From: Mesocentrotus franciscanus
Lineage: Eukaryota > Echinodermata > Echinoidea > Camarodonta > Strongylocentrotidae
Direction: 5' to 3'
Length of the DNA stretch: 64,000 bases
NCBI GenBank assembly: GCA_037976565.1
Contig: CP137669.1
Span: 37,908,912 to 37,972,911 of the forward strand
The position numbers were made by a program, and so were the translations under genes. Every line of letters starts with the position of its first letter. Position 1 is the stretch's first letter. Of this stretch, positions 63,863 through 64,000 are shown in pieces. The notes under the pieces were generated by a model. It searched no databases. It had not been told where the DNA came from and saw nothing but the letters and a program-made list of their open reading frames with translations.

Positions 63863-64000
63863 ACTACTCTCCTGCTCCTGCTCTACAACTCTACTCGCCA
63901 ACTCAAGCCAGCTTCTCCCATCTACTCAACTCTCTAACTCAATCCAGTCTTCTACTCAAACCCTCATCCTATCTACCACTTCTGGTTTACAGTCCTTTTC

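Larger units (their letters stand above)
61351..64000 (+). mobile_element. Penelope-like retroelement (PLE), 5' truncated, runs off the right edge
   Basis: A retroelement of the Penelope class: reverse transcriptase plus GIY-YIG endonuclease. The plus strand is strikingly C-rich compared with the AT-rich host. The reading frame opens right after an A-rich/(AT)n stretch (about 61290-61350) with no start codon in frame, and the first conserved block (VVNLSQHRLT) follows almost at once, so the 5' part is missing or diverged. The 3' part continues through a ribozyme-like motif (63824-63862) to the window end. Confidence 0.88.

Overview
The window is eukaryotic and AT-rich, with many small exons (45-515 bp) bounded by GT/AG sites in long introns packed with short repeats. 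It looks like a marine invertebrate deuterostome, most likely an echinoderm such as a sea urchin. The reasons are a complete metazoan-style USP34, a CatSper sperm-channel subunit, tRNA-derived SINEs, many foldback MITEs, a piggyBac-type MITE and a Penelope-like element. The species assignment is inference; the gene identities rest on translated exons and on recalled family sequences.

Layout. (1) Positions 1-37627, plus strand: the 3' part of the ubiquitin-specific protease USP34 gene. I place 46 coding exons (about 2,085 codons), from a Ser/acidic segment upstream of the catalytic domain, through the USP domain (Cys box 6654-6817, His box 11966-12192), then a long helical C-terminal region, to a TGA at 37625-37627. 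The 5' exons lie left of the window. (2) 37628 to about 43500: probable long 3' UTR and intergenic DNA. (3) 45157 to about 61215, minus strand, tail-to-tail with USP34: the 3' part of a CatSper auxiliary-subunit gene of the beta/delta/epsilon family. Ten well-supported exons encode the ectodomain, one transmembrane helix and a cytoplasmic tail. An eleventh, His/Asp/Glu-rich exon at 60900-61215 is phase-compatible with them. The 6.6-kb intron between is filled with repeats. (4) 61351-64000, plus strand: a Penelope-like retroelement (PLE), C-rich unlike its surroundings, with a reverse transcriptase and a GIY-YIG endonuclease in a different frame, followed by a hammerhead-ribozyme-like motif; it runs off the right edge.

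Most notable points. A tandem array at 33758-34250 repeats the 3' splice site plus the first part of one USP34 exon five extra times (97-bp unit), and two older relics of the same kind of event sit in the same gene (near 8140 and 22307). An apparent one-base frameshift lies in a USP34 catalytic-domain exon. A D/E/H-repeat exon may belong to the CatSper subunit. A hammerhead-like motif sits in the PLE. Three dispersed repeat families carry many direct repeats of the nuclear-receptor half-site TGACCT. No wholly new gene system was found. The two host genes have no evident functional link; they are convergent neighbours.
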